Shown here: positions 18,247 through 27,048 of the stretch, in pieces | Layout of the letters: each line of letters starts with the position of its first letter | How positions within the stretch are numbered: position 1 is the first letter of the stretch | DNA from: Isobaculum melis | Lineage (GTDB): Bacteria > Bacillota > Bacilli > Lactobacillales > Carnobacteriaceae | Assembly: GCF_900111355.1 (NCBI RefSeq) | Contig: NZ_FOHA01000004.1 | Coordinates: 78,256 to 142,255 of the forward strand | DNA length: 64,000 nucleotides | Reading direction: 5' to 3' | Translations under genes and position numbers: made by a program | The notes under the pieces: generated by a model | What the model saw: only the letters and a program-made list of their open reading frames with translations | Told to the model about the DNA's origin: nothing | Databases searched by the model: none

Positions 18247-18663
18247 ATGAAATTAACAACACAGGTCAGATATAGCTTGCTGATTGTGGTTTATTTAGCA
18301 GAGCAAAATCAAGTGAAAAGTTTAAAATGTATTGCTGAGAAGTATGATTTATCTATTCAGTATTTAGAGCAGCTAGCAAATGCTCTAAGAAAAAGTGGAC
18401 TGATTAAGAGTGTTCGAGGTCCAAAAGGTGGTTATTACTTAGCGCGTGCAGCAAAAGAGATAACCGTTGCTGAAGTATTTCAAGTTTTTGAGGGACCCAT
18501 TCAGGTGTTAGAGAGTGATGAAAAAGAGCCTCCTGAAACAAGAGAGCTTTATCAAAGAATGACAAGAGCATTAAATTTGGTTGTGAAGGAAACGACGATT
18601 CAGGATTTAATGGATCATCAGAGTGATGATGCAGTAGATGAAGGGTATATGTTTTATATATGA
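18247..18663 (+). CDS. Rrf2-family transcriptional regulator
   Basis: 138 residues. A winged helix appears in MKLTTQVRYSLLIVVYLA, KYDLSIQYLEQLANALRKSG and SVRGPKGGYYLAR, all standard Rrf2 blocks. The three cysteines that bind an Fe-S cluster in IscR/NsrR are absent (the only Cys lies in the N-terminal half), so it probably senses something other than Fe-S or nitric oxide directly. ATG 18247 has GGAGG upstream; an earlier TTG at 18235 overlaps that site. Third in an apparent lrgA-lrgB-rrf2 operon ending in a terminator, so it may regulate lrgAB. Confidence 0.82.
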   Translation: MKLTTQVRYSLLIVVYLAEQNQVKSLKCIAEKYDLSIQYLEQLANALRKSGLIKSVRGPKGGYYLARAAKEITVAEVFQVFEGPIQVLESDEKEPPETRELYQRMTRALNLVVKETTIQDLMDHQSDDAVDEGYMFYI

Positions 18664-18666
18664 TTC

Positions 18667-18709
18667 AATAAAGGAGACTACCTTAACTGAAGTGGTCTCC
18701 TTTATTTTT
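18667..18709 (+). terminator. Terminator after the lrgAB-rrf2 operon
   Basis: AATAAAGGAGACTACCTT-type stem paired with AGTGGTCTCCTTTATT, then T5. Confidence 0.85.
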
Positions 18710-18743
18710 ACGCTAATTGTCAAACAGTTTATCAAATTGTGGC

Positions 18744-19235
18744 TTAGTTGGGTTTATATTGATTGCCATTACTATCTTCTAAGTAGTCAGGCTCAATAAT
18801 TAAGACTTCAGTTTTACCAAGATCATTTTCAGCACTTTCAAATCCTTTGATGGTACCAACTACTGTAATATTGTCATGAAACTGAAACTTTTCGTCTATT
18901 CCTTCTGTTTTAACCATTAAAAAGTAGGTTAAATGATCAATATATACCTGAATATAGCGCTTTCCATCTAAACTCTCTCGATTACTGGACTCAGACATTG
19001 CGATAGATTCAAAAGCAATCTTTTGGTCTAAATAATCATCAGCAGGAATTTCCTTTTTGATGATTTTTAAAAGAGTAGCCTCGGAAACAATAGATTCTTC
19101 GCTTTCTTCTTTTTTATTTTGAGTTATTTGACTGTCTCTTTTTTCAGAAGGAGCAGTTTTTTGTTGACGACAAGCTGTAATAAAGAATAATAAGAATAGT
19201 AAAAAAATAATTTTTTTAGCTTTCCCATTTTTCAT
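18744..19235 (-). CDS. Putative lipoprotein
   Basis: 163 residues. A lysine-rich start, hydrophobic stretch and lipobox FFITAC (Cys about residue 22) indicate a lipoprotein. A Lys/Glu/Ser-rich linker follows, then a compact domain with VVGTIKGFESAENDLGKTEVLIIEPDYL, which may be an OB-like beta fold. I do not recognise a named family. Its ATG overlaps the stop of the PH-domain gene by one base, so the two are coupled. Function unknown; attachment to the outer face of the membrane is well supported. Confidence 0.75.
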   Translation of the reverse strand: MKNGKAKKIIFLLFLLFFITACRQQKTAPSEKRDSQITQNKKEESEESIVSEATLLKIIKKEIPADDYLDQKIAFESIAMSESSNRESLDGKRYIQVYIDHLTYFLMVKTEGIDEKFQFHDNITVVGTIKGFESAENDLGKTEVLIIEPDYLEDSNGNQYKPN

Positions 19236-19678
19236 TATTGATTAATCTCCTGTCTATTATCTAGTACAATTGAACCTAGCATGGTATAAAGTGGAACAAT
19301 ATCCGTTGATTTAGGAAATTCAAACATTTTAGTTTCAAAGTATTCAGTATGAGCTCTGCGATGAACATTTTTGAGATATGTAATTGTAATCTCGCTATCA
19401 TCGACACCAAAACCTGCTGTCTCCATTTCAACATCCACAATGGAAGAAAGGTAAATAGATTTAAAAGAAGTTTTTTTACCTGTTGCACCTTGTTTATCAA
19501 TAAAAATGATTCTAGCATTTGTAAAAATCAACGAGTCACGGACAAGCTTGTATCCCATTGTAATTTCTTCTTCTTCAAATAAATAAGCACCGTATTTTTC
19601 TGTTAGCTCCTCAATTGTGCGTTCGCTAAAGTTACCTAATGTGGCATTAATAAAATTGCCAAAACCAAATTTTGCCAT
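19235..19678 (-). CDS. Bacterial PH-domain protein
   Basis: 147 residues, no signal peptide or membrane helix. The central block EEEITMGYKLVRDSLIFTNARIIFIDKQG and KTSFKSIYLSSIVDVEMETAG match the bacterial pleckstrin-homology (bPH) fold as found in YvbH-type proteins: a beta sandwich ending in one helix. Function is unknown in the family. RBS GGAGGG precedes the ATG. It is the first gene of a two-gene unit with the lipoprotein gene. Confidence 0.75.
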   Translation of the reverse strand: MAKFGFGNFINATLGNFSERTIEELTEKYGAYLFEEEEITMGYKLVRDSLIFTNARIIFIDKQGATGKKTSFKSIYLSSIVDVEMETAGFGVDDSEITITYLKNVHRRAHTEYFETKMFEFPKSTDIVPLYTMLGSIVLDNRQEINQ

Positions 19679-19896
19679 GTTTTACCCTCCATTAATTATC
19701 TATTTTAATCATCTCTCTGTTGTAAATTGACATATTATGCTAAAAGCATAGTATTTTCTCATGATGTTCACCTTTTATTATATGATATATTTAAAATAAA
19801 GCTAGCCTATTTCCATTTTGTATAATCAGCAATCATGACTTTTTATGTACTTTAGGCTATAATAGAAAGGACATTATTTAGGAGGAGATTAATATT

Positions 19897-20409
19897 ATGA
19901 ATCAAAAAACACCATATGAAATGGTCCGTGAATTTCACCAGGTTTTCGCACCTGCTAAAAATACAAAACCTACAGCTTTTACATCAGAAGAGGCTCTTTA
20001 TAGAGCGAACTTTACAACAGAAGAAATCATTGAGTTTCTTTATGCAACATCAGGTGGCGATATGAGTCAATTTGATACACTATTAGCACAATGGCAAGAA
20101 GGCATCCAAGATGCTGTTACCAAAATTAAAACCAAGGCTGAGCCAGTCGAAGATATTTTAGTAGGACAAGTGGATGCTTTAACTGATACAAATTATTTTG
20201 TTTATGGTTCTTTTGTATTAATGGGTGTGAATCCAGATCCATTATTCCAAATTGTTCATCAAGCAAATATGGGCAAGCTTTTTCCAGATGGAAAACCACA
20301 TTATCGTGAAGGTGATGGTAAAGTCATTAAACCTGATAATTGGGAGGCAGACTATGCTCCTGAACCTAAGCTTCATGCTGAGGTTGCTAGACAAATTGAA
20401 AATAGTTAG
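19897..20409 (+). CDS. MazG-like / all-alpha NTP pyrophosphohydrolase-like protein
   Basis: 170 residues, soluble and mostly helical. EMVREFHQVFAPAKNTKPT at the start, then EEALYRANFTTEEIIEFLYA and VEDILVGQVDALTDTNYFVYGS. The acidic spacing (ExxE, then DxxxD) resembles the phosphoribosyl-ATP pyrophosphohydrolase-like members of the all-alpha NTP-PPase superfamily. The conserved HQANMGKLFPDGKPHYREGDGKV near the C-terminus binds phosphate in relatives. A nucleotide house-cleaning role is likely; the substrate is unknown. It ends 11 bases before gshF and may share its mRNA. Confidence 0.6.
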   Translation: MNQKTPYEMVREFHQVFAPAKNTKPTAFTSEEALYRANFTTEEIIEFLYATSGGDMSQFDTLLAQWQEGIQDAVTKIKTKAEPVEDILVGQVDALTDTNYFVYGSFVLMGVNPDPLFQIVHQANMGKLFPDGKPHYREGDGKVIKPDNWEADYAPEPKLHAEVARQIENS

Positions 20410-20420
20410 GAGTTTTAAAT

Positions 20421-22718
20421 GTGAAACATCTACAAGCAGATATTAAAAAATTAAATCTTTTTCCTGCTTTTTCAAGTGGTCAATTTGGGATGGAAAAGGA
20501 AGGCCTGCGTATCACAAAGGATGGACATTTAAGCTTAACGCCTCATCCTTCAGTATTAGGAAATCGTTCATTTCACCCTTATATCCAAACTGATTTTAGT
20601 GAATCACAATTAGAATTGATTACTTCCCCTGCACCAGATGTAGCAGAAATGTATCGTAGAATGATGGCCATTCATGATGTAGCAGGAAGGAGCCTTGCAA
20701 CAGGAGAAGCTATCTGGCCTGCAAGTATGCCTGCTATTATTCCTGCTGAGTCAGAGATTCCAATTGCCAAGCTTGATGATAAGGAAGATGTGCTTTATCG
20801 TGAAGCATTAGCTGCAAAATATGGAAAAGCAAAACAGTTAGTCAGTGGCATTCATTATAATTTTGAATTAGGCAGTGAATTTGTTGAAGCTCTTTATCAA
20901 GGAAAAGGCGAAACAGGTTGCATTGAAACTTTTAAAACAAGCTTATACTTAAAAATGGCACAAAACTTTTTACGCTATCGCTGGGTACTTACTTATTTAT
21001 TAGGCGCAACACCAATAGCCGATGAGTCTTTCTGGCGTAATCAAACACATCCTATGGAAAAACCTCAATTACCTGTAAGAAGTATTCGTAATAGCCATCT
21101 AGGCTACTCGAATGATAGCCATATTGCTGTTTCTTTTGAAAGCTTAGAAAAATATGTTTCAGATATTGAACGTTTAGTAGCGAATGGTGATTTTATTGCT
21201 GAAAAAGAATTTTATTCACCGATTCGTTTTCGTGGTTCTAAATCAGTGAGAGGCCTGTTAGAAACTGGCATTCGCTATATTGAAATTAGAGTCTTTGACT
21301 TAAATCCTTTTGCACCTTTTGGAATGACAAAAGAAGATATGGCCTTTGTTCATTTATTTATGCTTTATATGTTATGGATTGAAGAGCTTCATGAAAGTGA
21401 TGCTGAAGCTAGCTTAGGGCATAAAATGAATGAAACAACTGCTTTAGAGCAACCAGATAAACCCTCTAGCTATCAAGCTGAGGCAATGACGATTCTCGCT
21501 GGAATGGAAAAAATGAGTGCTCAACTCGCACTCCCAACCTATTATGAGGAAGCATTAAAACAAGCAAAAGAAAAATTGGTATATCCAGAAAAAACATTAG
21601 CCAATCAATTAATTGAATTGATTCAATCAGAAAATGGCTTTATTTCTAGTGTCACAGCCTTAGCTGAACAATATGAAGCAGATTGTTTAGCTAAGCCGTA
21701 TGCCTTAAGAGGCTATACCAATATGGAATTATCAACACAGCTACTCCTTTTTGATGCGATTCAAAAGGGAATTACAGCTGAAGTGATTGATGAACATGAT
21801 CAATTCTTAAAACTACAATACCATGAGCATATAGAATATGTTAAAAATGCTAACATGACATCAAAAGATCAATATATTGCACCTTTAATTATGGAAAATA
21901 AAAGTGTGACAAAGCGCATTTTAGAGGCTGCTGGTTTCCATGTGCCTGCTGGTGAAGAATATCAGGAGGAAGCAGTAGCGCTTGCCAATTATTGGCGTTA
22001 TCAAGATAAAGCCATTGTTGTAAAGCCAAAATCAACAAACTATGGACTTGGCATTTCTATTTTTAAAGAAGGACCTAGTTTAGAAGACTATACAACAGCG
22101 ATTAAGATTGCTTTTAAAGAAGATCAAGCTGTATTAGTTGAAGAATATGTGACAGGGACAGAGTATCGTTTCTTTGTATTAGATGGGAAAGTAGAAGCGA
22201 TCATGTTAAGAGTTCCAGCCAATGTTATTGGGGATGGAAAACGAACCATTACGGATTTAGTAGCTGAAAAAAATCAAGATATTTTGAGAGGTAGTCATCA
22301 TCGTTCACCTTTAGAGCTGATTCAATTAGGTGAAATTGAACAATTGATGTTAAAAGAACAAGGGTATCAAATCAGTAGTATTCCTCAAAAGGGAGAAATC
22401 GTTTATCTAAGAGAAAATTCTAATGTCAGTACGGGTGGCGATTCAATTGATAAAACTGATGAAATTGATGTCAGCTATAAACAGGCAGCTATTGAAATGA
22501 CAGCTGCTTTAGGTGCGCGTGTATCAGGTGTCGATTTAATCATTCCAGATGCAACAATCCCAAGTACAAAAGAGCACCCTGGTTATGCTGTGATTGAAGC
22601 AAACTTTAATCCAGCGATGCATATGCATGCCTTTCCTTATCAAGGTAAAGGAAGACGCTTAACTTTAGGAATTTTAGGTATGCTCTTCCCGGAATTGATC
22701 ATAAAAGAACAACCATAA
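20421..22718 (+). CDS. gshF: Bifunctional glutamate-cysteine ligase/glutathione synthetase
   Basis: 765 residues. One protein makes gamma-Glu-Cys and then glutathione. The N-terminal ligase half shows FGMEKEGLRIT, QTDFSESQLELITSP, VSGIHYNFELG and ETGIRYIEIRVFDLNPF. From about 500 an ATP-grasp half has KSTNYGLGISIF, VLVEEYVTGTEYRFFVLDGKV and VIEANFNPAMHMHAFP. This fusion is typical of Listeria, Enterococcus and some streptococci. GTG 20421 has TAGGAG at a 9-base distance. A terminator hairpin overlaps the stop codon. Confidence 0.95.
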   Translation: MKHLQADIKKLNLFPAFSSGQFGMEKEGLRITKDGHLSLTPHPSVLGNRSFHPYIQTDFSESQLELITSPAPDVAEMYRRMMAIHDVAGRSLATGEAIWPASMPAIIPAESEIPIAKLDDKEDVLYREALAAKYGKAKQLVSGIHYNFELGSEFVEALYQGKGETGCIETFKTSLYLKMAQNFLRYRWVLTYLLGATPIADESFWRNQTHPMEKPQLPVRSIRNSHLGYSNDSHIAVSFESLEKYVSDIERLVANGDFIAEKEFYSPIRFRGSKSVRGLLETGIRYIEIRVFDLNPFAPFGMTKEDMAFVHLFMLYMLWIEELHESDAEASLGHKMNETTALEQPDKPSSYQAEAMTILAGMEKMSAQLALPTYYEEALKQAKEKLVYPEKTLANQLIELIQSENGFISSVTALAEQYEADCLAKPYALRGYTNMELSTQLLLFDAIQKGITAEVIDEHDQFLKLQYHEHIEYVKNANMTSKDQYIAPLIMENKSVTKRILEAAGFHVPAGEEYQEEAVALANYWRYQDKAIVVKPKSTNYGLGISIFKEGPSLEDYTTAIKIAFKEDQAVLVEEYVTGTEYRFFVLDGKVEAIMLRVPANVIGDGKRTITDLVAEKNQDILRGSHHRSPLELIQLGEIEQLMLKEQGYQISSIPQKGEIVYLRENSNVSTGGDSIDKTDEIDVSYKQAAIEMTAALGARVSGVDLIIPDATIPSTKEHPGYAVIEANFNPAMHMHAFPYQGKGRRLTLGILGMLFPELIIKEQP

Positions 22719-22735
22719 TTGGTTGTTCTTTTTTT
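22703..22735 (+). terminator. Terminator overlapping the gshF stop
   Basis: AAAAGAACAACCA pairs with TGGTTGTTCTTTT and T7 follows. The TAA stop of gshF lies in the loop region. Confidence 0.85.
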
Positions 22736-22750
22736 GCTTTTTTAAACTTA

Positions 22751-22767
22751 TGTAAGAAAATATCACA
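22751..22767 (+). promoter_or_regulatory. GlnR operator
   Basis: TGTAAGAAAATATCACA is an exact match to the GlnR/TnrA consensus TGTNA-N7-TNACA. It lies just upstream of the glnR -35, as expected for autorepression when nitrogen is plentiful. Confidence 0.85.
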
Positions 22768-22774
22768 TAAAATA

Positions 22775-22802
22775 TTGACAGATAAAAATAAATCGGTATA
22801 CT
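22775..22802 (+). promoter_or_regulatory. glnRA promoter
   Basis: TTGACA (22,775-22,780), 16 bases, TATACT (22,797-22,802). The GlnR box ends 7 bases before the -35. Confidence 0.8.
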
Positions 22803-22831
22803 TAAAAATAATAAGAGGGAGGCGAGCGTAG

Positions 22832-23227
22832 ATGGGCGAAAAAGAACTCAGAAGATCCTTATCTGTTTTTCCAATTGGCACAGTGATGAAATTAACAGAT
22901 TTAACTGCCAGAAAAATTAGATACTATGAAGAACAGGGTTTGATTCATCCCGAACGTAATGAAGGGAATCGTAGAATGTATTCTCTGAATGATGTCGATG
23001 TCCTTTTAGAAATCAAAGATTATTTAACTGAAGGGGTGAATATGGCAGGCATTAAACGATTGTATGAATTAAAAGAGCATGAAAAGGCAGATCGACTTAA
23101 AGCGACGCAGCATGTTTTAACCGATGATGATGTACGGAGAATTTTACGTTCAGAATTCCAAGCAGTTGGTGGACTTGATGGTGATAATCCTTATCAAAAT
23201 TTTGATGGTTCTCATATTTTTAGATAA
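22832..23227 (+). CDS. glnR: GlnR nitrogen repressor (MerR family)
   Basis: 131 residues. The N-terminal MerR helix-turn-helix (FPIGTVMKLTDLTARKIRYYEEQGLIHPERNEGNRRMYS) is typical of GlnR. A short C-terminal region, in Bacillus the part that contacts feedback-inhibited glutamine synthetase, ends the protein. It represses glnRA when glutamine is abundant. The GlnR box at 22,751 and the glnA gene 33 bases downstream confirm the identity. Confidence 0.95.
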   Translation: MGEKELRRSLSVFPIGTVMKLTDLTARKIRYYEEQGLIHPERNEGNRRMYSLNDVDVLLEIKDYLTEGVNMAGIKRLYELKEHEKADRLKATQHVLTDDDVRRILRSEFQAVGGLDGDNPYQNFDGSHIFR

Positions 23228-23260
23228 ATAAAAAACAACAAATATTAGGAGGAAGACTGA

Positions 23261-24595
23261 ATGGCCAAGTACACAAGAGAAGATGTTGTCAAATTAGCAA
23301 AAGAGCAAGATGTTAGATTTTTACGTTTACAATTTACAGATGTGATGGGTACGATTAAAAATGTAGAAGTACCTATTAGCCAACTTACTAAGGTTCTTGA
23401 TAATAAAATGATGTTTGATGGTTCCTCCATTGAAGGTTTTGTTCGGATTGAAGAGAGTGATATGTATTTAAGACCAGATTTATCTACCTGGCTCGTTTTC
23501 CCATGGGGTGGAGAATATGGCAAGGTTGGTCGTTTAATTTGTGATATTTATGATTCAGAAGGAAAGCCTTTTGCAGGAGATCCTCGTAATAACTTAAAGA
23601 GAGTTTTAAAAGAAATGAAAGATTTAGGTTTTACTGATTTTAATTTAGGACCTGAACCAGAATTCTTTTTATTCAAACTAGATGAAAATGGCGATCCAAC
23701 ACTAGAATTAAATGATAAAGGTGGTTATTTTGATTTTGCTCCAACAGATTTAGGAGAAAACTGCCGACGTGAAATTGTTTTAGCTCTTGAAGACCTAGGT
23801 TTTGAAGTAGAAGCATCTCATCATGAAGTGGCCCCTGGTCAGCATGAAATTGATTTTAAATATGCAGATGCAGTTGAAGCTTGTGATGATATTCAAACCT
23901 TTAAATTAGTTGTTAAAACAATAGCGCGTAAACACGGACTACATGCAACCTTTATGCCGAAGCCTCTTTTTGGAGTAAATGGTTCAGGAATGCATTTCAA
24001 TATGTCCTTATTTAATAAAGAAGGCAATGCTTTTTATGATGAAAAAGGAGAAATGCAATTAAGTGCAACTGCTTATCAATTTTTAGCAGGGATTCTTGAA
24101 CATGCAAGAGGCTATACTGCGATTTGTAATCCAACAGTGAATTCATACAAACGTCTGGTTCCAGGCTATGAAGCACCCGTTTATGTTGCTTGGAGTGGCT
24201 GTAACCGTTCGCCATTAGTGCGTGTACCAGTTGCAAGAGGGATGTCAACAAGATTAGAATTAAGAAGTGTTGATCCAACAGCTAATCCTTATCTAGCAAT
24301 GGCTGTACTGTTAAAAGCTGGATTAGATGGCATTATCAATGAAAAAGTGCCACCAGCAGCAGTTGATCGCAATATTTACAGTATGACAGAAGATGATCGC
24401 CATGCAAATGGTATTAGTGATTTACCTTCTACATTACACAATGCAATTAAAGAATTAAGAAAAGATGAAGTGGTAAAGGCAGCTTTAGGAAAGCATATTT
24501 ACACAAACTTTGTTGAAGCAAAAAGAATTGAGTGGGGCGCATTTAGACAACAAGTATCTGAATGGGAACGTGAGCAATATTTAGAGCTTTATTAA
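23261..24595 (+). CDS. glnA: Glutamine synthetase, type I
   Basis: 444 residues; makes glutamine from glutamate, ammonia and ATP as a dodecamer. [17 protein letters not shown] is the N-terminal signature, GPEPEFFLF and [13 protein letters not shown] carry metal-binding Glu residues, [18 protein letters not shown] is the ATP signature, and NRSPLVRVP the substrate loop. The length and the absence of a 25-residue insertion fit the Firmicute GSI-alpha class that is feedback-inhibited and not adenylylated. Co-transcribed with glnR. Confidence 0.97.
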   Translation: MAKYTREDVVKLAKEQDVRFLRLQFTDVMGTIKNVEVPISQLTKVLDNKMMFDGSSIEGFVRIEESDMYLRPDLSTWLVFPWGGEYGKVGRLICDIYDSEGKPFAGDPRNNLKRVLKEMKDLGFTDFNLGPEPEFFLFKLDENGDPTLELNDKGGYFDFAPTDLGENCRREIVLALEDLGFEVEASHHEVAPGQHEIDFKYADAVEACDDIQTFKLVVKTIARKHGLHATFMPKPLFGVNGSGMHFNMSLFNKEGNAFYDEKGEMQLSATAYQFLAGILEHARGYTAICNPTVNSYKRLVPGYEAPVYVAWSGCNRSPLVRVPVARGMSTRLELRSVDPTANPYLAMAVLLKAGLDGIINEKVPPAAVDRNIYSMTEDDRHANGISDLPSTLHNAIKELRKDEVVKAALGKHIYTNFVEAKRIEWGAFRQQVSEWEREQYLELY

Positions 24596-24600
24596 GATAA

Positions 24601-24649
24601 AAAGATTTAATGTTTAATCATGAATGATTGAGCGTTAAATCTTTTTTTT
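24601..24649 (+). terminator. Terminator after glnA
   Basis: AAAGATTTAA pairs with TTAAATCTTT with an inner partial stem; T7 follows. Confidence 0.8.
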
Positions 24650-24785
24650 ATGTTCTTTATATAGTAGTAGCTTAAATATAAAAGCATCTGTTTAGCTAAT
24701 TAATTATTTGATTCAGTACACTTTTGATTAAATTTAAGATATACTATATAAGGTAGATAATGAAATGAGAAGGACGTGTCGTACA

Positions 24786-25106
24786 ATGGAATTTAACGAG
24801 TATCAAAACTTAGCAAACCGGACATTATATGGTAATGAACAGGTTTTAACAAACTGTGCATTAGGGATTGCAGGGGAAACAGGGGAATTAGTTGATATTA
24901 TCAAAAAATATACTTTCCATGGACACACTTTAGATAAAGATGCGTTAACAAAAGAAATGGGCGATGTATTATGGTATTTATCTCAAATTGCACAATGGGC
25001 AGATATTCCTTTTGATGAAATTGCTGTACAAAATATTCAAAAATTGAAAAAGCGTTATCCAAATGGTTTTTCAAAGGAAGCAAGTATTAATAGAATAGAT
25101 GAATAA
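24786..25106 (+). CDS. MazG-like nucleotide pyrophosphohydrolase
   Basis: 106 residues. The single MazG-type domain is clear: GIAGETGELVDIIKK (ExxE) and KEMGDVLWYLSQIAQW (ExxD) give the four acidic Mg ligands. It would hydrolyse non-canonical or excess NTPs to NMP and pyrophosphate. ATG 24786 gives the standard MazG-like start and has AGAAGGA upstream; the ATG at 24765 precedes that site. Single gene between two terminators. Substrate unknown. Confidence 0.85.
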   Translation: MEFNEYQNLANRTLYGNEQVLTNCALGIAGETGELVDIIKKYTFHGHTLDKDALTKEMGDVLWYLSQIAQWADIPFDEIAVQNIQKLKKRYPNGFSKEASINRIDE

Positions 25107-25132
25107 TCAACTGAAATATGATTCAGTTAGAT

Positions 25133-25177
25133 AAAGGAAAGGAGCAAGCTGAAATTTGGCTTGCTCCTTTCCTTTTT
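25133..25177 (+). terminator. Terminator after the MazG-like gene
   Basis: AAAGGAAAGGAGCAAGC pairs with GCTTGCTCCTTTCCTTT, loop of about 10, T-rich tail. Confidence 0.85.
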
Positions 25178-25242
25178 ACCAGATGATTTTTCTATTTTTG
25201 ATAAAAATAAGAGAATACTTACTAGATGATCTTGTCTAACAT

Positions 25243-25288
25243 AAAAAAACGATTGTTCCTTAGCATAGGGGACAACCGTTTTTTTTTT
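25243..25288 (-). terminator. Terminator at the 3' end of lexA
   Basis: On the minus strand AACGGTTGTCC pairs with GGAACAATCGTT, followed by T7. It overlaps the last bases of lexA. Confidence 0.65.
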
Positions 25289-25910
25289 AATAAATATGGC
25301 TTCTATAAAGACCCACAACTTTGCCCAAAATGATAACTTCATCTAAGATAATTGGGTTCATTGTTTCGTTTTCAGGCTGTAATCTGAAATGCCCTTTTTC
25401 TTTGTAGAAACGTTTACAGGTCGCTTCATCCTCAGATGTCATTGCAATAACGATATCACCATTAATGGCTGTTGATTGCTTACGAACAATGACAGCATCT
25501 CCATCTAAAATGCCTGCCTCAATCATACTTTCACCACGAATGGTTAGCATAAATAAGGTATCATTTTCATATTTTAAGTTAGGAGGTACAGGGAAGAAAT
25601 CTGAAGCTTCCTCGACTGCTAGGATGGGTTCTCCAGCGGTAACCGTTCCTAATAAAGGGATTTTATCAGAACGAATACCTAGTCTTGATAATCCTAACTG
25701 GGTTAATTCGATAGCACGAGGCTTTGTTGGATCTCGTTGGATAAAACCATTTTTTTCTAATCTTTCTAAATGCCCGTGAACAGTTGAGGTAGAAGCAAGG
25801 TTCACTGCTTTTCCAATTTCTCTAACAGTAGGTGGATAACCTTTTTCAAGTACTTTTTCATGTATATATTGTAGGACTTCAATTTGTCTCGTTTCAGGAT
25901 TTTTACGCAT
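25287..25910 (-). CDS. lexA: LexA SOS repressor
   Basis: 207 residues. The N-terminal winged helix ([32 protein letters not shown]) is followed by the self-cleaving S24 domain: scissile Ala92-Gly93 (GTVTAGEP), Ser128 (RGESMIEAG) and Lys166 (EATCKRF). RecA filaments trigger cleavage and release of SOS genes. RBS GAGGTG precedes the ATG. The promoter (TTGAAA, 17 bases, TATGAT) is covered by two SOS-like boxes, so it is autoregulated. Confidence 0.96.
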   Translation of the reverse strand: MRKNPETRQIEVLQYIHEKVLEKGYPPTVREIGKAVNLASTSTVHGHLERLEKNGFIQRDPTKPRAIELTQLGLSRLGIRSDKIPLLGTVTAGEPILAVEEASDFFPVPPNLKYENDTLFMLTIRGESMIEAGILDGDAVIVRKQSTAINGDIVIAMTSEDEATCKRFYKEKGHFRLQPENETMNPIILDEVIILGKVVGLYRSHIY

Positions 25911-25941
25911 ATATGTTCACCTCGTTTTCTTTGATAAATTT

Positions 25942-25970
25942 ATCATAACACAAACATACATTCTTTTCAA
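25942..25970 (-). promoter_or_regulatory. lexA promoter
   Basis: Minus-strand TTGAAA (25,965-25,970), a 17-base spacer and TATGAT (25,942-25,947). The two LexA-type boxes overlap the -35 and the spacer. Confidence 0.75.
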
Positions 25971-25981
25971 ACAAATGTTCT
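25951..25981 (-). promoter_or_regulatory. Tandem LexA boxes at lexA
   Basis: Minus strand AGAACATTTGTTTG (25,968-25,981) and AGAATGTATGTTTG (25,951-25,964). Both approximate GAAC-N4-GTTC; the second is weaker. They are 17 bases apart and overlap the lexA promoter. Confidence 0.65.
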
Positions 25982-26060
25982 ATTTTTTTTAAGGGATAAA
26001 AGTTGTTCTTTAAAGTGAAAACAGGTAGAATAAAAATGAAATATGATTGGGGGAATAAGT

Positions 26061-26513
26061 ATGTTAAAAGATTTTAAAGCATTTATTGCAAAGGGAAATG
26101 CCTTTAGTATGGCAATTGGGATTATTATTGGGGCAGCTTTTACAGCGGTTATTACGTCATTAGTCAATGATATTATTATGCCGCCTATTGGTTTATTGAT
26201 TGGAAATGTTGATTTTTCTGATTTATTTATTAGTTTAAATGGTGAAAGTTATGGTTCTTTAGCAGCTGCAAAAGCAGCAGGAGCACCAACATTAAATTAT
26301 GGTTCGTTTATTAACGCTATTATTAGTTTCTTGATTATTTCTTTTGTTATTTTTATGTTAATTCGTTTAATGACAAAATATGTTGTAGCTTTAGAACCGA
26401 AACCAGCACCAGAAGTACCAACGAAAGAATGTCCACATTGTTTATCTAAAATTCCAGCTGCGGCAACCAAATGTTCGTTTTGTACAGCTGATTTGGATGA
26501 GGTAAAATCGTAA
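26061..26513 (+). CDS. mscL: Large-conductance mechanosensitive channel with zinc-ribbon tail
   Basis: 150 residues; a pentameric emergency valve for osmotic downshock. MLKDFKAFIAKGNAFSMAIG is the N-terminal helix, GAAFTAVITSLVNDIIMPPIG the pore helix TM1, and the second helix lies near 85-110. Past the usual end sits ECPHCLSKIPAAATKCSFC, two CxxC pairs that look like a zinc ribbon. I have seen similar tails in other Lactobacillales MscL, but the role is unknown. ATG 26061 has GGGGG upstream; ATG 26043 lies before it. Confidence 0.93.
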   Translation: MLKDFKAFIAKGNAFSMAIGIIIGAAFTAVITSLVNDIIMPPIGLLIGNVDFSDLFISLNGESYGSLAAAKAAGAPTLNYGSFINAIISFLIISFVIFMLIRLMTKYVVALEPKPAPEVPTKECPHCLSKIPAAATKCSFCTADLDEVKS

Positions 26514-26521
26514 AATAAAAA

Positions 26522-26560
26522 TAAGCAACAGCACATAATAAAATGTGCTGTTGTTTTTTT
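26522..26560 (+). terminator. Terminator after mscL
   Basis: AGCAACAGCACAT pairs with ATGTGCTGTTGTT and T7 follows. Confidence 0.85.
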
Positions 26561-26563
26561 GAC

Positions 26564-26594
26564 TTGACCTTAAACTTAACTTTAATGTTATATT
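26564..26594 (+). promoter_or_regulatory. MerR-type promoter with 19-bp spacer
   Basis: TTGACC (26,564-26,569), 19 bases and TATATT (26,589-26,594). The spacer holds an imperfect palindrome, ACCTTAAA facing TTTAATGT. A 19-bp spacer with a dyad is the classic arrangement for MerR activators that untwist DNA, and the first gene is a MerR regulator. Confidence 0.75.
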
Positions 26595-26618
26595 GAAGAT
26601 GATAGGAGGCTGAAAACA

Positions 26619-27047
26619 ATGAAGAAAACAATAAAAGAGACAGCTAAGAGATTAAATTTACGAGAATCAACCTTAAGATATTATGATAAAATGCATTTAT
26701 TAAGCCCTAGAAGAGAGGCGAATGGTTATCGAATCTATGAAGAAATTGATTTGCTGACATTAAAATACATTCTTGTTATGAAATATGGAGAATTTCAAAT
26801 AGAAGAAATTCAGCTAGTATTATCAGCAATGAGCAACATTCCAACTGCAGAGTGTATCCATAAAACAGAAAAATTGTTAGCGTTGAAAAAAGCAACATTT
26901 AAAGAAAAAATACATTATTATCAGCATATGCTTCATTTAATAGAAGAGATTCCTGAAATGAATGCGATTGATGCAGAAACTGAAAGTAAGATTGATGACT
27001 ATGTTGAGAAAATTTATGCATCTATTTCATTAGAAGGTGAGGAATGA
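26619..27047 (+). CDS. MerR-family regulator
   Basis: 142 residues. KKTIKETAKRLNLRESTLRYYDKMHLLSPRREANGYRIYEE is the DNA-binding half; the rest is a coiled-coil dimer region with a short sensor (CIHKTEKLLALKK). One Cys in that region is not enough for a metal site, so a small molecule or drug is more likely. The stop overlaps the RBS region of the glycosyltransferase gene, whose ATG is one base downstream, so they form an operon. It very likely acts on its own 19-bp-spacer promoter. Confidence 0.85.
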   Translation: MKKTIKETAKRLNLRESTLRYYDKMHLLSPRREANGYRIYEEIDLLTLKYILVMKYGEFQIEEIQLVLSAMSNIPTAECIHKTEKLLALKKATFKEKIHYYQHMLHLIEEIPEMNAIDAETESKIDDYVEKIYASISLEGEE

Positions 27048-27048
27048 G

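Noticed and set aside
25127-25342. 71-codon minus ORF overlapping the lexA 3' end
   Set aside because: It spans two terminators and the end of lexA in another frame.
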